64,000 nucleotides of DNA, taken from contig JABJAH010000064.1 in assembly GCA_018666155.1 (NCBI GenBank), forward strand, positions 62,001 through 126,000, written 5' to 3'. Below are positions 17,837 through 26,944 of the stretch, one piece after another (the stretch's first letter is position 1; each line of letters begins with the position of its first letter). The notes under the pieces were generated by a model. It was not told the origin of the DNA. It was given only the letters and a program-made list of their open reading frames with translations, and did no database searches. The DNA is from Rhodospirillaceae bacterium (GTDB lineage: Bacteria > Pseudomonadota > Alphaproteobacteria > Rhodospirillales > Rhodospirillaceae). A program made the position numbers and the translations under genes.

Positions 17837-18091
17837 AATTTTATCGATTTTATTTTTAAGGCCGGACGCCCTCTCTCGCAGAAACATTAGAAATCGACAC
17901 GCAAAGCGGGAAATCACAACTGTATTTACAACGCAACCACAACCTACTTTGTGACGTTCTTCCATTGCAGGATCGGATGACGGTCTCGGGAACCGCCACT
18001 CTGGTAAAAGCGAAACACCAGAGCAGATGTCTCGTCTCGTTTCTCTCATCTTTCGCTGCGTGCACTACCTATAGAAGAGCAGCAGCGTGAG

Positions 18092-18132
18092 GATGTGCTC
18101 CGGTTTTCCCTTGCCCGGGACCGGGGCACATC
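18092..18132 (+). terminator. strong inverted repeat beside recO, terminator-like on the plus strand
   Basis: GATGTGCTCCGG (18092-18103) pairs with CCGGGGCACATC (18121-18132) over 12 positions with one G-T wobble and a 17-base loop. On the plus strand it is followed by TGATTTTATTT, which suits a terminator for a transcript coming from the spacer. It also lies five bases past the recO stop on the minus strand, where no T-run follows. Either recO uses it without a U-tract or it ends an unannotated plus-strand RNA. Confidence 0.5.
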
Positions 18133-18137
18133 TGATT

Positions 18138-18863
18138 TTATTTCACGACAAGCGCCCGAAGTCTTTGTCGAGCATCGGGTAACGTCTTCTGATGCGGCGC
18201 GTAAACATGTCGCTCTAAAAAGAAGCCGGTGAGATCCAGCCCCGCGATGACATCATCTGTACTCGGTAACTCTGGCTGCTCATCAATCAAAAACGAAGGC
18301 AGCGCAAGCAATTGGCCCTTGTAGGGCACCCCAGCCGCACGGGACACCGCTCGACCACTTTTCGGCGACACGTAAATCAAGTCTTCGGTCACACCGGTTG
18401 ATGCACAGGAACTTAGGTCGAGTCCGAAGCCCAGTTCGTTGAGCAGGTGCATTTCCCACAGCACATAATCAATAACCCAACTAGACTCCCCCAGGGTCTC
18501 GAGCAAATGACAGGCTTGCTGATAGGCCAGAGAATGCACTTCCCGCTCGGGCAACACTGCTTCTGCCGTGGCGCACAGCGCTGTCACAGACGTCAGCATC
18601 ATTCGATCGTGTAGAGCTCCGGCCGCGTACATGCGATCCGGCTCGCAAACAAAGGTGCCGAGGAGATCTTCAAGCCTGGCCCGCCAGCGCACATGAAGTT
18701 TGTTCCCTGGCTGATAAAGACCACGGGCTCTGCGGCCGCCGCCGCCCTTGACCACGCCGGCATGGTGGCCGTGCTGCTCAGTCAAAGCATGCAAAATAAT
18801 ATCGTGCTCGCCGAGCTTCCGCACGGAGAGGACCAAACCTAGATCGGTCCATTCAACAGCCAT
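18138..18863 (-). CDS. recO: DNA repair protein RecO
   Basis: Recombination mediator that loads RecA at gaps together with RecF/RecR. The 241 residues start MAVEWTDLGLVLSVRKLGEHD, the usual OB-fold opening of alphaproteobacterial RecO, followed by GGGGRRARGLYQPGNKL and the helical domain with LLNELGFGLDLSSCASTG (about 160-178), then the C-terminal HVYAPHQKTLPDARQRL. ATG 18863 is chosen because a longer frame (to 18914) would overlap the small upstream gene. It is the last gene of an era / small membrane protein / recO run, 10 bases after the small gene. Confidence 0.92.
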   Translation of the reverse strand: MAVEWTDLGLVLSVRKLGEHDIILHALTEQHGHHAGVVKGGGGRRARGLYQPGNKLHVRWRARLEDLLGTFVCEPDRMYAAGALHDRMMLTSVTALCATAEAVLPEREVHSLAYQQACHLLETLGESSWVIDYVLWEMHLLNELGFGLDLSSCASTGVTEDLIYVSPKSGRAVSRAAGVPYKGQLLALPSFLIDEQPELPSTDDVIAGLDLTGFFLERHVYAPHQKTLPDARQRLRALVVK

Positions 18864-18873
18864 GCCGAGGGGT

Positions 18874-19053
18874 TTACCCGAAATCGGGCAGAAAGATGAG
18901 CGCCAATCCTGCAATCATGCAGGCAATGCCAGAAAAAAGAAGGACATGGTCCGGCCAGCTCTGGCCACTCTGCTTGCCCCGCCGCCAAACGAGAGCAAAC
19001 AGCGCCATCGCGCCAACCCAGAACAGAATTATCCCCAAACGGTCTAGTGTCAC
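18874..19053 (-). CDS. small two-helix membrane protein between era and recO
   Basis: A 59-residue frame with GTG start 19053 and TAA 18874-18876, below common length cut-offs. It reads VTLDRLGIILFWVGAMALFA, then a polar loop LVWRRGKQSGQSWPDH, then VLLFSGIACMIAGLALIFL and ends PDFG. Two hydrophobic segments separated by a basic loop make a helical hairpin. GAGG lies about ten bases before the start. It fills the gap between the era stop (19100) and the recO start (18863) with short spacers on both sides, which supports it as a real operon member. I do not recognise a family. Confidence 0.7.
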   Translation of the reverse strand: MTLDRLGIILFWVGAMALFALVWRRGKQSGQSWPDHVLLFSGIACMIAGLALIFLPDFG

Positions 19054-19099
19054 CGCCTTAACCTCGCCTATTACGAGAACTGGCGCTAATTAAGCCTAC

Positions 19100-20032
19100 T
19101 CATGCATCAAAGTCGAGACCCCAGGCCGAAAAATGGGACCGACGCTCCCGCCATTTCGGCTCAACTTTGACATGAAGGAAAAGATGCAGCCGCCGACCTA
19201 GGAGGCTTTCCAGTTCCTTGCGGGCCTGTTCGCCCACCGCCTTAATCCCCTTGCCGCCTTTGCCCAGCACAATCGGCTTTTGGCTATCCCGGGTGACATA
19301 GACGGTCTGGTCGATGCGGGCGCTACCGTCTTGAAACTCTTTCCAGGAATCCGTGTCGACCATGCAGTCGTAGGGTAATTCCTGCCTGAGCGAGAGAAAC
19401 AGCTTTTCTCGCGTAATTTCTGCGGCGAGCAAGCGTTGCGGCATATCCGAGACATCGTCTTCTGGGAACAGCCAAGGGCTTAGCGGCATTGCCTTGGTGA
19501 GCACCTCAAGAATACGGTCCGTGCCATCCCCGGATAACGCCGACACCATAAATGTCTCCGCAAAATCCACGGCTTCATTCAACCAGGTCGTCAGCTCAAG
19601 TAAGTTTTCTTTCTTCGCGGCATCGACTTTGTTGACCACCAGCATGACCGGCGTCTTTCTGGTTTTTTGGCGTTTGGCCAATGCCGTCAGAATCGCCTTG
19701 GTATTGTCTTCTAGGCTGCGTGCACCATCGACAACGAGCAGGATTGCGTCAGCGTCTTCCGCACCGGTCCAAGCAACAGAGACCATCGCGCGCTCCAAGC
19801 GGCGCTTTGCCCCTTCAAAGATACCTGGCGTATCAACAAAAACGATCTGGCTTTGATCTTTTAGGGCGATACCGCGCACGATCGTTCGCGTCGTCTGCAC
19901 TTTTGGCGACACAATCGAAACCTTGGTCCCAACCAGGTCATTGACCAATGTGGACTTGCCGGCGTTAGGGGCACCGAGAACCGCGACAAAGCCGCAGCGC
20001 GTTCCCTCTTGAGCGTCGTTCCCCTGGCTCAC
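19100..20032 (-). CDS. era: GTPase Era
   Basis: Ras-like GTPase that binds 16S rRNA during assembly of the 30S subunit. The 310 residues contain G1 GAPNAGKST (20-28), G2/switch region QTTRTIVRG, G3 DTPGIF, G4 NKVD and a C-terminal KH domain with GKGGKGIKAVGEQARKELE (about 258-276). It starts 4 bases inside the end of rnc, so the two are translationally coupled (rnc-era, a common bacterial pair). Length is normal. Confidence 0.95.
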   Translation of the reverse strand: MSQGNDAQEGTRCGFVAVLGAPNAGKSTLVNDLVGTKVSIVSPKVQTTRTIVRGIALKDQSQIVFVDTPGIFEGAKRRLERAMVSVAWTGAEDADAILLVVDGARSLEDNTKAILTALAKRQKTRKTPVMLVVNKVDAAKKENLLELTTWLNEAVDFAETFMVSALSGDGTDRILEVLTKAMPLSPWLFPEDDVSDMPQRLLAAEITREKLFLSLRQELPYDCMVDTDSWKEFQDGSARIDQTVYVTRDSQKPIVLGKGGKGIKAVGEQARKELESLLGRRLHLFLHVKVEPKWRERRSHFSAWGLDFDA

Positions 20033-20712
20033 TTATTAATACGCCCCAAGAGTTCTGTCGCAGCGACCTGTGTCGCCGTCCGCTTAGACGCCCCCACACC
20101 AATGGCGGGGTCATGCCCCTCGACCGTCACCGTCATCTTAAACTCCGGTGAATGGGCAGGCCCTGTGCTTTCAACAAGTGTGTAGACAGGCAATGGCAAG
20201 CCCTGCCCTTGCGCCCACTCTTGCAGCGTGGTCTTGGCGTCTTTGGGCGGGTTGATGACCGCTTCCATAAGGGGTTGCCAATACCGCACGATAAGGTTTT
20301 TGGCCGCAGCAAAGCCGGCATCAAGATAAACGGCACCAATCAAGGCCTCGCACGCGTTCGCCGTGATACTTGCCGTTCTATTTTCGCCTTCGCCTTCGCT
20401 GCCACCAACCTGAATATAATCTTGTAATGACATATGATCTGCGACCTCGTTCAAAGTTTCCCGACTGACCAGCGCGGCGAGACGGCGGGCCAAGCTCCCT
20501 TCCGGCTCAGTAGAAAAATGCACATACGACATGTCAGCGATCGACAATCCAAGAACACGATCTCCCAAGAACTCAAGGCGCTCATTGGTGAGTTCCGGAG
20601 CCGTCACGGCACTGTCCGCGGTCGCACTTCGATGGGTGAGTGCGAGGTGGAGCAGGGCTTTGTCAGTAAACGTATGCTGTATGCGGCGCTCTAAATCTGC
20701 CCGGTCACTCAT
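20029..20712 (-). CDS. rnc: ribonuclease III
   Basis: Double-strand-specific endonuclease for rRNA and mRNA processing. From ATG 20712 the protein has 227 residues: an RNase III domain with signature NERLEFLGDRVL (43-54) and later ANACEALIGAVYLD, followed by a double-stranded-RNA-binding domain (about 155-225) with DAKTTLQEWAQGQGLPLPVY and ASKRTATQVAATELL. A longer reading from TTG 20775 would overlap lepB by more than 50 bases; neither start has a strong ribosome site, and 20712 matches the usual RNase III length. Lies between lepB and era. Confidence 0.94.
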   Translation of the reverse strand: MSDRADLERRIQHTFTDKALLHLALTHRSATADSAVTAPELTNERLEFLGDRVLGLSIADMSYVHFSTEPEGSLARRLAALVSRETLNEVADHMSLQDYIQVGGSEGEGENRTASITANACEALIGAVYLDAGFAAAKNLIVRYWQPLMEAVINPPKDAKTTLQEWAQGQGLPLPVYTLVESTGPAHSPEFKMTVTVEGHDPAIGVGASKRTATQVAATELLGRINK

Positions 20713-20720
20713 GCGGTCGA

Positions 20721-21476
20721 TCAATTTAAAGAGTCGAAAAACCGGCTGAACCGGGTGGCCGTCGGCCATTTCCAAAACTCAAGAATAGAAGCTGTACCGT
20801 CAGTCGAGAAAAATAGAATTTCTGCCCGACCCACTAAATTTTCTGCGGGGACAAACCCAACCTGGCTACGACTATCTTCTGAATTGTCCCGGTTATCACC
20901 CATCATGAAATAGTGATCCAGGGGTACCTTGAATTCTCGCGTATTGTCGAACCGACGGTTATCGCCCTCTTCCAGAATCAAATGAGTCCGGCCGCCGGGT
21001 AATGTTTCAACAAACTGGGCGACGCGAATTTGGCTGCCATAAGGATTACGATAGACAAAGTCATCCATCCGCTCACGCTGAACAATTGTACCGTTAATGA
21101 ATAAGCGCCCATCCTGGACCTGTATGGTATCGCCGGGTAGGCCGATAATACGCTTGATGTAATCCGTCTTATTGTCGCGTGGCAGCTTGAAGACGATAAC
21201 GTCTCCACGCTCTGGCTTATCAGCGAGCACCCGTCCCGAAAATGGCATGAAGCTCAATGGGAAGGAGTGCTTGCTATAGCCGTAGGAAAACTTTGAAACG
21301 AAGAGGTAGTCGCCAATCAACAGCGTCGGTCGCATGGAGCCGGACGGAATATTGAATGGTTCAAACAAAAATGTCCTGATCGCCAGAGCAACGAGGACTG
21401 CGTAAAACACGGTCTGAATAGTTTCCCAGAAGCCGTCGTTTTTCTTCTTGGACATGGCCCCTGAATTTTCTGACAC
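20721..21476 (-). CDS. lepB: signal peptidase I
   Basis: Membrane serine protease that removes signal peptides from exported proteins. The 251 residues have one N-terminal membrane segment (about 18-36) followed by the catalytic serine Ser47 in FNIPSGSMRPTLLIGDY and the catalytic lysine Lys108 in TDYIKRIIGLPGD, then GDNRDNSEDSR near the C-terminus. An alternative ATG (21455, MSKKKND) lies seven codons in. It starts the lepB-rnc-era segment, and its end overlaps or abuts the rnc start. Confidence 0.95.
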   Translation of the reverse strand: MSENSGAMSKKKNDGFWETIQTVFYAVLVALAIRTFLFEPFNIPSGSMRPTLLIGDYLFVSKFSYGYSKHSFPLSFMPFSGRVLADKPERGDVIVFKLPRDNKTDYIKRIIGLPGDTIQVQDGRLFINGTIVQRERMDDFVYRNPYGSQIRVAQFVETLPGGRTHLILEEGDNRRFDNTREFKVPLDHYFMMGDNRDNSEDSRSQVGFVPAENLVGRAEILFFSTDGTASILEFWKWPTATRFSRFFDSLN

Positions 21477-21590
21477 GATAATAAAACTACCTAATACGAA
21501 CGAACAAATTGGGCGGAGGTTGCAATAACCAGCCAGGGTGGCGGATAAAGCCGATCAACCCGCAGCCTGTCAACCTACAGCCTTGTAAGA

Positions 21591-22016
21591 TTAAGGGAAA
21601 TGGGTGCCTTTTGGCACTGCGGTAATGATGACTATTGCCTCAGCCAGCGGATATTCGTCGGTAATAGTCAGTTCCACGCGAGCTTCCATGCCATCTGGAA
21701 TCATAGATTTGAGCCGTTCCGCAGCACCACCCGTCATTTGCACCGTAGGCTTGCCGGACGGCAGATTAACGACGCCAAGGTCTCGCCAATACACCCCTTG
21801 GCGAAACCCGGTTCCCAGGGCTTTAGAGGCCGCTTCCTTGGCCGCATACCGTTTCGCATAGGTAGCAGCGTACGCCTGGCCAGCACCCTTGCGGCGTTCC
21901 GCTTTCGCCTGTTCTACATCCGTATAGATGCGATCAATGAAACGCTGGCCAAAACGAGCCAAGGTTTTTTCAATACGGCGGATATCAATCAGGTCGGAGC
22001 CCATACCAATAATCAC
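21591..22016 (-). CDS. acpS: holo-[acyl-carrier-protein] synthase
   Basis: Transfers 4'-phosphopantetheine from CoA to apo-ACP, needed for fatty-acid synthesis. The 141 residues open with [16 protein letters not shown], where Asp8 is the expected magnesium ligand, and contain [15 protein letters not shown] with Glu61 as the second ligand. The ATG overlaps the pdxJ stop by four bases, so pdxJ-acpS are coupled, an arrangement typical of proteobacteria. A 114-base spacer follows before lepB. Confidence 0.94.
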   Translation of the reverse strand: MIIGMGSDLIDIRRIEKTLARFGQRFIDRIYTDVEQAKAERRKGAGQAYAATYAKRYAAKEAASKALGTGFRQGVYWRDLGVVNLPSGKPTVQMTGGAAERLKSMIPDGMEARVELTITDEYPLAEAIVIITAVPKGTHFP

Positions 22017-22771
22017 GAGGCTCTCTCCGTCACTGCGATGGCCCGCGCCACATCCATACGTCGGCGCATTTCTTTTATCGTATCGGCCAAACCAACGTAT
22101 ATAGCTTCACCGATAAGGAAGTGCCCGATGTTGAGTTCCATCAGCGAGGGAATGGCGGCAATTGGCCCAACAGTCTCGAAGCTAATGCCATGACCGGCGT
22201 GACATTCTAGTCCCAGCTGGTCTGCTCTCTCAGCCGCATCAACAATACGCTGGTAATGAAGTTCTTTCGCTGCTTCATCTTCAGCATCGCAATACGCGCC
22301 GACGTGCAACTCGATCACCGGCGCACCCAACTGAGCCGCCGCCGCAACCTGAATCGGGTCCGGCTCGATAAACAGCGAAACGCGGATGTCAGCATTTCCC
22401 ATATCACGCACAAAGCGCGCTAGGTGGTTGTGACCACCGGCCGCATCGAGACCACCTTCAGTGGTTCTCTCCTCACGTTTCTCAGGAACGATGCACGCTG
22501 CAAATGGTCGGTGACGCAGGGCGATTTCAAGCATTTCGTCCGTTGCCGCCATTTCGAGATTCAGCGGCAAATCTATTTCCATGCCCAACCGCTCAATATC
22601 TGCATCAGATATGTGGCGCCGGTCTTCTCTCAGATGGGCCGTAATGCCGTCGGCCCCAGCTTCCGCAGCCAGCACTGCGGCCCGAATAGGATCCGGATGC
22701 GCGCCCCCTCTCGCGTTACGGATTGTCGCAACATGATCAATATTAACTCCAAGGCGTAAGCGGTCGTTCAT
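22013..22771 (-). CDS. pdxJ: pyridoxine 5'-phosphate synthase
   Basis: Condenses 3-amino-2-oxopropyl phosphate with 1-deoxyxylulose 5-phosphate in the last ring-forming step of vitamin B6 synthesis. The 252-residue TIM barrel shows [17 protein letters not shown] at the start, [15 protein letters not shown] (about 39-53), [13 protein letters not shown] (about 95-107) and CHAGHGISF (about 190-198). All are family hallmarks. It overlaps the DUF2062 gene by four bases upstream and acpS downstream. Confidence 0.95.
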   Translation of the reverse strand: MNDRLRLGVNIDHVATIRNARGGAHPDPIRAAVLAAEAGADGITAHLREDRRHISDADIERLGMEIDLPLNLEMAATDEMLEIALRHRPFAACIVPEKREERTTEGGLDAAGGHNHLARFVRDMGNADIRVSLFIEPDPIQVAAAAQLGAPVIELHVGAYCDAEDEAAKELHYQRIVDAAERADQLGLECHAGHGISFETVGPIAAIPSLMELNIGHFLIGEAIYVGLADTIKEMRRRMDVARAIAVTERAS

Positions 22772-23358
22772 CGTTGTTCAGATTCTGAGGAATTAGAGGC
22801 GCGACGTGCCTCGCGCCGCAATTGATACACGTCAACCAACTTATAGAAAACGGTATAGACCCCTGCCCAGGTCAAAAGTGCTACCGGAATACTGCCGACG
22901 ATCATCGGCCACCACACCGGCCAAACACGATCCATGAACAAGGCGCCATCCGCTTCAATCATCGAACGAATGAGTCCACTAAACATATCGGAGAAACTCA
23001 AAGTATCATCGCTAACCAAAAACCCGTTTCCGAGAATGAAATTGCCCAAATAGTAGGTTGACAACCAGATGACGGGAAACGTCCAAGGGTTACCAATCAC
23101 AGTGCCGAACGCCGACGCAAGAACGTTTCCGCGAATGAGCCAAGCAAGCGCGCACGCCATAAAGAAATGAACCCCAAGAAACGGTGTGACGGACATTGCC
23201 GAACCGCAGGCCAATCCTGCGGCGATAGAGTGAGGCGTGCCAGGCAACCTATGTAGGCGATGCCACAGGTATTGACCGGCCCTCGTCCAACCAGACTTAG
23301 GCCACAACAGGGACTGAATTAAACTAATCGCGCTGGGCTGCGCGCGGCGCCGAAACAT
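22768..23358 (-). CDS. DUF2062 membrane protein
   Basis: 196-residue integral membrane protein of the DUF2062 family. Diagnostic stretches are [20 protein letters not shown] (about 40-59), [20 protein letters not shown] and the [17 protein letters not shown] segment. The end carries a basic, charged tail. Its function is not established. It sits between rel and pdxJ with a 14-base spacer to rel and a 4-base overlap with pdxJ, so it is co-transcribed with them. Confidence 0.88.
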   Translation of the reverse strand: MFRRRAQPSAISLIQSLLWPKSGWTRAGQYLWHRLHRLPGTPHSIAAGLACGSAMSVTPFLGVHFFMACALAWLIRGNVLASAFGTVIGNPWTFPVIWLSTYYLGNFILGNGFLVSDDTLSFSDMFSGLIRSMIEADGALFMDRVWPVWWPMIVGSIPVALLTWAGVYTVFYKLVDVYQLRREARRASNSSESEQR

Positions 23359-23372
23359 AGTGGCCGGATCTC

Positions 23373-25514
23373 CTATCCGCGGGCGCGCTCAACCGAATTA
23401 ATTGCCGGAGATGCCCGAAGAGCTGCAATAATGTTGGTCAAGTGTTTAACGCTTGTCACCTCAATGTCGAGGTCCATTTCAAAGAAATCGTTCGATCGTC
23501 CCACGATTTTTAAGTTGGAAATATTCCCCTGATTCTGGGCGATAACCGTTGATAGCGCTCCGAGGCTGCCGGGCTCATTGAGGACCGTCAAATTGACACG
23601 TCCCAGAAGCATGTCGCCGGTTTTTTTATTGTCCCAGACGATGTCCAACCAATTCTCAGGCTCCTCAGCCAACTCAATTAGCGACTCACAGTCAATGGTG
23701 TGAACGTCAACGCCTTTGCCGGCTTTAAGAATTCCGACGATACGATCTCCAGGTAGCGGGTGGCAGCATTCTGAAAGGTGCAACGCTAGGCCCGGGGTCA
23801 ACCCCTTGATCGGCACGGCACTTTCTGCTGCTCCGGCATTTTGCCGACGCGCTTTGGAAATGTTCACGACCTTTGTTTGTGGGCTCGTTTTCACGCCGGG
23901 ATAGACGGCTTCAAGAACCTGCCGGGCCATCACTTGGCCTTCTCCGACGGCGGCGTACACATCGGTACGATCATGGTAGTCCAGTTTTTCGGCGGCCTCA
24001 TTCAAGCCATCGTCCGTCAGGTCATAAGCCTCTTTGACAAACATCTTTGACAAAATCTCTTTGCCGAGTTTGGCGTATTCTTCGTGAGCCTCCATACGAA
24101 CGCGGCGTCGTATGTGCGCTCGCGCCTTGCCCGTAATGACAAAACCTTCCCACTCTGGTGAGGGCTTTTGCGCTTTTGAAACCGCGATCTCGACTTGATC
24201 GCCCGTATGCAGTTCGATCCGAAGCGGCACGATCCGACCGTTCACTTTCGCACCGACGCAGGTATTACCAACTTCAGTATGAACAGCGTAGGCAAAATCA
24301 ACCGGACTCGCGCCCTTGGGCAAGGTGATCAACTCGCCCTTCGGTGTGAAACAGAAGACTTGATCTTGGAACATTTCGAGCTTGGTGTGCTCGAGAAATT
24401 CCTCTGGCGTCTGAGCATGCTCGAGAATGTCGAGTAGCTCTCGGAGCCAGCTGTATTGGCTTCCAGCGACATCGCCAAGTCCCTGCTTGTATTGCCAATG
24501 CGCTGCCACCCCAAGCTCGGCAATTTCGTGCATACTTTTGGTGCGAATTTGCACCTCAATGCGATGCTTCTCCGGGCCGATGATGCTGGTATGAATTGAT
24601 TGATAACCATTTCGTTTTGGTGTCGAGATATGGTCCTTAATCCGACCCGGTACGGTTCGATAAGCCGCATGGACAATACCGAGCGCGCGATAACAGTCTG
24701 CATTGTCGTCGACCATAATTCGAAAGGCCATGATGTCCGAAAGCTGCTCAAAGCTGACATCCTGAATCTGCATTTTTTTCCAAATCGAATATGGCGTCTT
24801 CTCGCGGCCCGAGACATATCCCGTAAGCTCACTCGCCTGAATCGTTTGGTCGAGTTCGTCCATAATTCGACCGACCAAGTCACCGCCTTCTCTCTCTAAG
24901 AATCTAAGCCGCGCGAGTATCGATGTTCTGGCTTCTGGATGAAGCTCGGCAAAGGCCAAATCTTCGAGCTCGGTTTTGATCTCTTGCATTCCAAGTCGCT
25001 CTGCGAGGGGCGCATAAATCTCCATCGTCTCGAGAGCGATGTTCCGCCTCTTCTCGGGTTTGGATATGTGATTTAGGGTTCGCATGTTGTGCAGGCGGTC
25101 TGCGAGTTTGACCAAAAGCACACGAATGTCTTCAGACATCGCAAGAAGAAGCTTACGAAAGTTCTCAGCTTGCTTAGCTTCTACATTCTGAAGCTGAATA
25201 CGCGTGAGCTTGGTAACGCCGTCGACAAGGCGCGCGACCTCTTCACCAAACAAGCTGGCGATTTCCTCACTCGTGGCCCCAGTATCCTCGACCGTGTCGT
25301 GCAAGAGAGCTGTGACGATAGAGGCAGTATCAAGCCGGTAGTTCGTTAGAATTCCAGCAACTTCGATCGGATGAGAAAAATAGGGATCCCCGGACGCCCG
25401 CATCTGCGAGCCATGCATCTTCATGGCATAAACGTAGGCGCGGTTGATCGCATCCTCGTCCGCCGTCGGATCATAGGATTTAACGCGTTCTACCAGTTCG
25501 AACTGGCGCAACAT
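23373..25514 (-). CDS. rel: bifunctional (p)ppGpp synthetase/hydrolase (RelA/SpoT homologue)
   Basis: Makes and degrades the stringent-response alarmone. From ATG 25514 it has 713 residues. The N-terminal HD hydrolase has an intact HDTVEDT (His72-Asp73), the synthetase domain carries TPKRNGYQSIHTSI and IEVQIRTKSMHEIAE, followed by a TGS domain (about 385-445, with FCFTPKGELITLPKGASPVD) and a C-terminal ACT domain. Intact HD and synthetase motifs indicate a bifunctional enzyme, the usual single RSH of alphaproteobacteria. GGAGG lies 11 bases before the chosen ATG; an upstream TTG at 25523 is too close to that site. It follows rpoZ, separated by a terminator. Confidence 0.94.
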   Translation of the reverse strand: MLRQFELVERVKSYDPTADEDAINRAYVYAMKMHGSQMRASGDPYFSHPIEVAGILTNYRLDTASIVTALLHDTVEDTGATSEEIASLFGEEVARLVDGVTKLTRIQLQNVEAKQAENFRKLLLAMSEDIRVLLVKLADRLHNMRTLNHISKPEKRRNIALETMEIYAPLAERLGMQEIKTELEDLAFAELHPEARTSILARLRFLEREGGDLVGRIMDELDQTIQASELTGYVSGREKTPYSIWKKMQIQDVSFEQLSDIMAFRIMVDDNADCYRALGIVHAAYRTVPGRIKDHISTPKRNGYQSIHTSIIGPEKHRIEVQIRTKSMHEIAELGVAAHWQYKQGLGDVAGSQYSWLRELLDILEHAQTPEEFLEHTKLEMFQDQVFCFTPKGELITLPKGASPVDFAYAVHTEVGNTCVGAKVNGRIVPLRIELHTGDQVEIAVSKAQKPSPEWEGFVITGKARAHIRRRVRMEAHEEYAKLGKEILSKMFVKEAYDLTDDGLNEAAEKLDYHDRTDVYAAVGEGQVMARQVLEAVYPGVKTSPQTKVVNISKARRQNAGAAESAVPIKGLTPGLALHLSECCHPLPGDRIVGILKAGKGVDVHTIDCESLIELAEEPENWLDIVWDNKKTGDMLLGRVNLTVLNEPGSLGALSTVIAQNQGNISNLKIVGRSNDFFEMDLDIEVTSVKHLTNIIAALRASPAINSVERARG

Positions 25515-25583
25515 CGGGGACAAAACCTCCTTTTATTTTCAAGGAGATAGTATCACAACACGACCCGTTAAAGAGTGCTGAAC

Positions 25584-25619
25584 AAAGAAAAACCGCGCCT
25601 CAGGAGACCTGGGCGCGGC
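25584..25619 (-). terminator. rho-independent terminator after rpoZ
   Basis: On the minus strand GCCGCGCC-CAGG pairs with CCTG-GGCGCGG-type sequence (25593-25604 with 25608-25618) and is followed by TTTTTC. It lies 27 bases past the rpoZ stop and before rel, so it would limit read-through from rpoZ into rel. Confidence 0.85.
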
Positions 25620-25645
25620 TTGAATCTGATAAAAAAGGAAGCTCG

Positions 25646-26074
25646 TTAGCCGCCTTTTTGGAATACACCTGCTTCTTCGCTGGTCACGTCTTCGTAGCTA
25701 ACCTGAGGATGTGGATCATCTCCGTCACTGCTCTCAATGGTCATGCCAGCCGCGGCGGCTGTTTCATCGGTATAGCCTTGCCCGCCATCAGCCAAACTGC
25801 GGCCATCGGCAATCGCGTCAAATGCATCTTCTTCAGGCTCATCAACTTCGACATGACGCTGCATGCCCTGGATGACGCCATTAATTAACTCGTCAGCTAC
25901 GACCTTATCTTCCGCGATCTCGCGCAGAGCGATAACCGGGTTCTTGTCGTTGTTCCGCTCAAGCAGAGGCTCTCCACCGGCGGAAATCTCCCGCGAACGC
26001 TGAGAGGCCACTAGGACCAATTCGAAGCGGTTTCTAACCTTATCAATGCAATCTTCAACAGTGACGCGAGCCAT
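25646..26074 (-). CDS. rpoZ: RNA polymerase omega subunit
   Basis: Small subunit that aids assembly of RNA polymerase and, in many bacteria, contributes to ppGpp binding. The 142 residues start [20 protein letters not shown], then [14 protein letters not shown] and [11 protein letters not shown], all canonical. An acidic tail of about 65 residues follows, longer than in E. coli but common in alphaproteobacteria. Linked to rel downstream, as in many proteobacteria. Confidence 0.95.
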   Translation of the reverse strand: MARVTVEDCIDKVRNRFELVLVASQRSREISAGGEPLLERNNDKNPVIALREIAEDKVVADELINGVIQGMQRHVEVDEPEEDAFDAIADGRSLADGGQGYTDETAAAAGMTIESSDGDDPHPQVSYEDVTSEEAGVFQKGG

Positions 26075-26238
26075 GCTGTGTTCCTGTCTTGGTGATACCG
26101 GATCTGGCCCAGCCTTAAATCCACGGCAACGGCGTCCAAACCCCAGTATATAAAACTGAGAATTGACGTGTGTTTAGTGAGAAAGCGGCTGAAAAACAAG
26201 GGTTTTTAGCCTTCGGACAAGATTTGATACGCTTTGAA

Positions 26239-26748
26239 TCAGCCGATCCGGCGAATTTCCCCTAAATCCGCGAGGTTAGACACCAATGTGTCTATCCCAA
26301 GACCGGAAACCGGATGCTGCCATTTGGGAGCGATATCCCGCAGCGGAATCAGGACAAAAGCCCGGTTTTCGAGCCTGGGATGGGGCAAAATTGGTGGTCC
26401 AACCTCGATCCGCCCCTCAAAATCCAGAATATCGAGGTCGAGCGTCCTCGCCGCGTTGAGCTCCCGGCGCGCGCGCCCATGGGAGTCCTCGATAGATTGG
26501 AGAATGTTCAGAAGGGTCTCGGGATTGGCCTTGGTTTCGACACTAGCGACCCCGTTCACATAAAGAGGCTGATCGGATGCCGGCACAGGTGTCGTCTCAT
26601 ACCAGTGCGATACGCCTTTCACCCGTATATCAAATTCAGGAAATTGCCGAATTACGCTCTGCAAAGTCTCAAGTGGACTGCCAACTTTGCTTGGTAGATT
26701 TGCGCCTAGGGCGATGGCAATCACGGTTCTTGGCCCTGTGTTGCACAC
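26239..26748 (-). CDS. folK: 6-hydroxymethyl-7,8-dihydropterin pyrophosphokinase
   Basis: Pyrophosphorylates hydroxymethyl-dihydropterin in folate synthesis. The 169 residues contain ALGANLPSKVGSP (13-25), the substrate region VSHWYETTPVPASDQPLYVN (about 46-65), ARTLDLDILDF (about 100-110) and HPRLENRAFVLIPL (about 122-135), the full HPPK pattern. A 164-base spacer separates it from rpoZ, and it runs in the same direction. Confidence 0.94.
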   Translation of the reverse strand: MCNTGPRTVIAIALGANLPSKVGSPLETLQSVIRQFPEFDIRVKGVSHWYETTPVPASDQPLYVNGVASVETKANPETLLNILQSIEDSHGRARRELNAARTLDLDILDFEGRIEVGPPILPHPRLENRAFVLIPLRDIAPKWQHPVSGLGIDTLVSNLADLGEIRRIG

Positions 26749-26944
26749 GTACCGAAAGCGATTATAAAGCTAAGTATAGGCGGTCTTATTAGGATCACGA
26801 CTGACACCAGTTTGTAATTTCGTTCCTGATTATCGGCTGCCCACTCATTTTGCACCAACAACCGATTATTGCCCGAGGTTTTTATGTTTTCCTTCTGCCC
26901 CCTCGAACGAAGGCCGATGTCTAAGGCAAGAATACAGATTAACC

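Noticed and set aside
17726..18049. 107-codon minus-strand frame through the parC-recO spacer repeats
   Set aside because: The repeat units give recurring NEPM-type peptides, cysteine-rich odd composition and no ribosome site; more likely a by-product of repeat DNA.
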